A program made the position numbers and the translations under genes. The notes under the pieces were generated by a model that saw nothing but the letters and a program-made list of their open reading frames with translations, was not told the DNA's origin and did no database searches. A stretch of DNA of 44,455 nucleotides from positions 1-44,455 of the forward strand of contig JAOARW010000072.1 in NCBI GenBank assembly GCA_025210475.1, given 5' to 3'. Origin of the DNA: Carboxylicivirga sp. Lineage in GTDB: Bacteria; Bacteroidota; Bacteroidia; Bacteroidales; Marinilabiliaceae. This document shows positions 42,872 to 44,455 of this stretch, one piece after another (the first letter of the stretch is position 1; each line of letters begins with the position of its first letter).

Positions 42872-43987
42872 TTATACTTTGAGGAATAAACGTTTTCGAT
42901 ACAAGAAATAAAGCAACCACCACTCCAGGGCAACTGTACCGAAAATAACGATAAACGCATGCCAGGTTTCTCCAAGATAATGCCCTAAACCTCCCAGGAA
43001 GAACTCAGATGTATAGCGAAAGTTAATGTAACGAACACCTGCATATATCAGGATGGAGTTCATGCCAATAGGAATAAACAAAAAGCCCAACCATTTTTGC
43101 TTCCACACATCAATCAAAAGATAGAAAAGGCTCAATAAAATCATGGATATACCTCCGGTATACAACACAAACGAACTGGACCAGATGGATTTAATAATCG
43201 GAAAGAATTCGCCCCAAATATATCCAATTAACAAAGTTACAAGGCCCATCACAAATACTTCTGTTGCACAACGCAGGGATGCTATTGCATAACTTTTTAT
43301 ACGACTTCCTACTACCGCTCCCAATATGCACATCACACCGGCCGGGATAACCCGAATAGTACCTTCAGGGTCGAATACATCCATATAAAGGGCGGTGGGA
43401 AGCAAGTGCTGATCGATAAAACCGGCTAAATGGTTAGCGGGCGATAACACACCATTAAGCTGCCCGGGATAAGCAATTAAATAGGTGGCCAGGTGGTAAC
43501 CAACCAACATACCAATGCCCCAAAACAACTGTGAAAGCGTTTTATCCCGATAGATGATGACGAGGCTGCCAAGGTAGTTACCAACCCCAATCAAAAACAA
43601 AACCGTATACAGTTTTATTATTTCCGGCTGAAAACGAAATGCAGTAAAACTTAGCCCAATGCCAACCAGTATTAGCATGCGCTTAAATGCTTTAAGATGT
43701 AACTTACTACGGCTTATCCCTTTTTTCTTTTGGTGAATGATGGAGTATGGCATACTCACCCCCGACATAAAAAGAAACAGCGGGAATATCAAATCCCACA
43801 TTCTAAAACCTTCCCATCCTGCATGGCTTAATTGGTGCTCCCATACCCCCATTGCTTCGCCACCAACACCTATCAGCACCAAAAAACTAAGGACCATCTC
43901 CCTGCCACCGATAATCCAGAACATATCAAAGCCCCTGAGAGCATCGAGAGAAATGAGTCTTTGCTTAACTGTTGTTTTAACTTCCAC
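42872..43987 (-). CDS. DUF5009/NagX-like membrane acyltransferase
   Basis: A 371-residue polytopic membrane protein of the DUF5009 / heparan-alpha-glucosaminide N-acetyltransferase-like family. The start RLISLDALRGFDMFWIIGG, an MWDLIFPLFLFMSGVSMPYSI loop (helix 2) and about ten helices match. Members transfer acyl groups to sugars at the membrane in cell-wall or glycan metabolism. It carries no soluble domain. A start at the ATG 43987 is supported by charged residues before the first motif. Confidence 0.87.
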   Translation of the reverse strand: MEVKTTVKQRLISLDALRGFDMFWIIGGREMVLSFLVLIGVGGEAMGVWEHQLSHAGWEGFRMWDLIFPLFLFMSGVSMPYSIIHQKKKGISRSKLHLKAFKRMLILVGIGLSFTAFRFQPEIIKLYTVLFLIGVGNYLGSLVIIYRDKTLSQLFWGIGMLVGYHLATYLIAYPGQLNGVLSPANHLAGFIDQHLLPTALYMDVFDPEGTIRVIPAGVMCILGAVVGSRIKSYAIASLRCATEVFVMGLVTLLIGYIWGEFFPIIKSIWSSSFVLYTGGISMILLSLFYLLIDVWKQKWLGFLFIPIGMNSILIYAGVRYINFRYTSEFFLGGLGHYLGETWHAFIVIFGTVALEWWLLYFLYRKRLFLKV

Positions 43988-44145
43988 TTTTTATTTTTTA
44001 CAGTAAGTAATTTTAAACGTTCTTAATTCGATTCCAATTGTCAGATGTCAACACCTCAAATAAAGCTATTTCTATAATGATATATGTTTCTAAATATCCT
44101 ATAAAGGTTTGAATCTATCCGTTTTTGTTACTAACAATACAAAGC
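43988..44145. other. AT-rich stretch upstream of DUF5009 gene
   Basis: No gene is visible. It should hold the DUF5009 gene promoter, but no perfect TAnnTTTG element was found. Confidence 0.35.
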
Positions 44146-44178
44146 GAGGCTGTCTCAAGGTAATTTTGAAACAGCCTC
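44146..44178 (-). terminator. Strong stem-loop, terminator or IS-end like
   Basis: GAGGCTGT and ACAGCCTC form a perfect 8-bp stem; TCTCAA and TTTTGA extend it with mismatches. Short T-stretches only. It may end transcription coming from the right, or may be an IS terminus, since GAGGCTGTCTCAA is a sequence seen at ends of some IS elements. Confidence 0.5.
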
Positions 44179-44204
44179 TTTGGTATACCATGGGTATAAT
44201 CCTT

Positions 44205-44317
44205 TTAATTCTTATACACCGTTTTCCCTTCTTTGATGGTTTCCATTACTTTAAAGTATTCTTATAGATCTTTCCATCTTTCATAATGAGTAGAAGATTC
44301 TTTTCTGGATTAGTCAG
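44205..44317 (-). pseudogene. Remnants of amidohydrolase-like C-termini
   Basis: Two overlapping short minus-strand frames look like ends of amidohydrolase-type proteins: NPEKNLLLIMKDGKIYKN (44246-44317, stop at 44246) and FKVMETIKEGKTVYKN (44205-44261, stop at 44205). Both show the 'V/I-M-x-x-I-K-D/E-GK-x-YKN' ending typical of that superfamily. They sit in different frames and are both cut upstream by stops. They are probably debris of one or two genes after IS insertion and erosion. The call is from motif memory. Confidence 0.4.
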
Positions 44318-44324
44318 TTAACCC

Positions 44325-44455
44325 TTACGAACTAAAAACAACTGGAGTTATGCAATGAGTTTTGAAGTATATCTCCAGTAATTTTTTTAGCCAAAGAATT
44401 TCTTCTTTGATTTTACGAAGTAATCCTTTGAAATTAAACCCGGCAGCAGCTAAAT
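44325..44455 (-). CDS. IS5-like transposase, C-terminal fragment, cut by window edge
   Basis: A minus-strand frame enters from the right edge and ends with TAA at 44325-44327, giving 42 residues. LAAAGFNFKGLLRKIKEEIL is like the AAAxxFNFKRxL motif near the end of IS5-type transposases in Bacteroidetes. The catalytic part is outside the window. Only 8 bases separate its stop from the amidohydrolase-like remnant, so the IS end must lie very close to the stop or the flank has decayed. Confidence 0.5.
   Translation of the reverse strand, partial: LAAAGFNFKGLLRKIKEEILWLKKLLEIYFKTHCITPVVFSS

Noticed and set aside
1..44455. Prophage, phage-defence island, biosynthetic cluster or SusC/D locus
   Set aside because: No integrase, structural phage genes, restriction, toxin or nuclease modules, carrier-protein enzymes or TonB receptors were seen on either strand.

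Overview
The window looks like a piece of a free-living, probably anaerobic or facultative member of the Bacteroidetes, most likely order Marinilabiliales or a relative. The basis is the gene set (GldH lipoprotein, RicT with a Bacteroidetes-type neighbourhood, TPR/LytS-type sensor kinase, a Mrp protein of the form lacking CxxC, DUF1080 and DUF5009 proteins) and the recurrent TAnnTTTG promoter element in front of several genes. Base composition is AT-rich (about 40% GC by eye). Rank and genus are inference. Both ends of the window lie in transposase tails (IS4/DUF4372-like at 1-128, IS5-like at 44325-44455), so the segment is bounded by insertion sequences.

Layout. 295-2176 (minus): radical SAM protein and a GT28-like glycosyltransferase. 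2408-6476 (plus): a housekeeping run, holB, ricT, gldH, trmB and an alkyltransferase-like protein. 6569-7928 (plus): mrp and a NifU-C scaffold protein (Fe-S assembly). 7992-9863 (minus): orphan TPR sensor kinase. 9980-11572 (plus): large RluA-type pseudouridine synthase. 11718-23420 (minus): a nine-gene, about 11.7-kb acyl-CoA oxidation operon. 23778-24799 (minus): YwbE, tRNA-Cys, a CWC protein and folB. 24940-30291: glnS and gltX flanking two convergent family-2 glycosyltransferases. 30292-31354: a gene-free kilobase with a 42-bp tandem array and a 272-bp palindrome-rich element. 31355-36587 (minus): a 3-keto-sugar type operon (DoxX, two Tat-exported Gfo/Idh/MocA oxidoreductases, DUF1080 hydrolase, sugar isomerase with an in-frame stop). 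37136-42173 (plus): mostly membrane or secreted proteins of poorly known role (RDD, GIDE-like, M28 peptidase, Bax-inhibitor family, ExbD-like lipoprotein, UPF0158). 42221-43987 (minus): DUF5009 acyltransferase-like protein and a membrane-anchored beta-sandwich protein.

How the genes work together. The large minus-strand operon encodes enoyl-CoA hydratase, 3-hydroxyacyl-CoA dehydrogenase, thiolase, acyl-CoA dehydrogenase, EtfB, EtfA, a membrane cytochrome-like 4Fe-4S protein, a two-CCG-domain protein and a fused acyl-CoA mutase (IcmF). It reads as a self-contained route by which isobutyryl-CoA is isomerised to butyryl-CoA, oxidised to acetyl-CoA, and the electrons passed through ETF to the quinone pool by a split ETF:quinone oxidoreductase. 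The 31-37 kb operon looks like extracytoplasmic oxidation and cleavage of glycosides through 3-keto intermediates, but its last gene carries a TAA where homologues are expected to have lysine.

The most unusual sequence is non-coding: an 11.5-copy, 42-bp tandem array with a three-unit higher-order period, next to an element bounded by inverted GTCC...GGAC hairpins. I did not see a phage-defence island, CRISPR array, SusC/D locus, plasmid origin or biosynthetic cluster.
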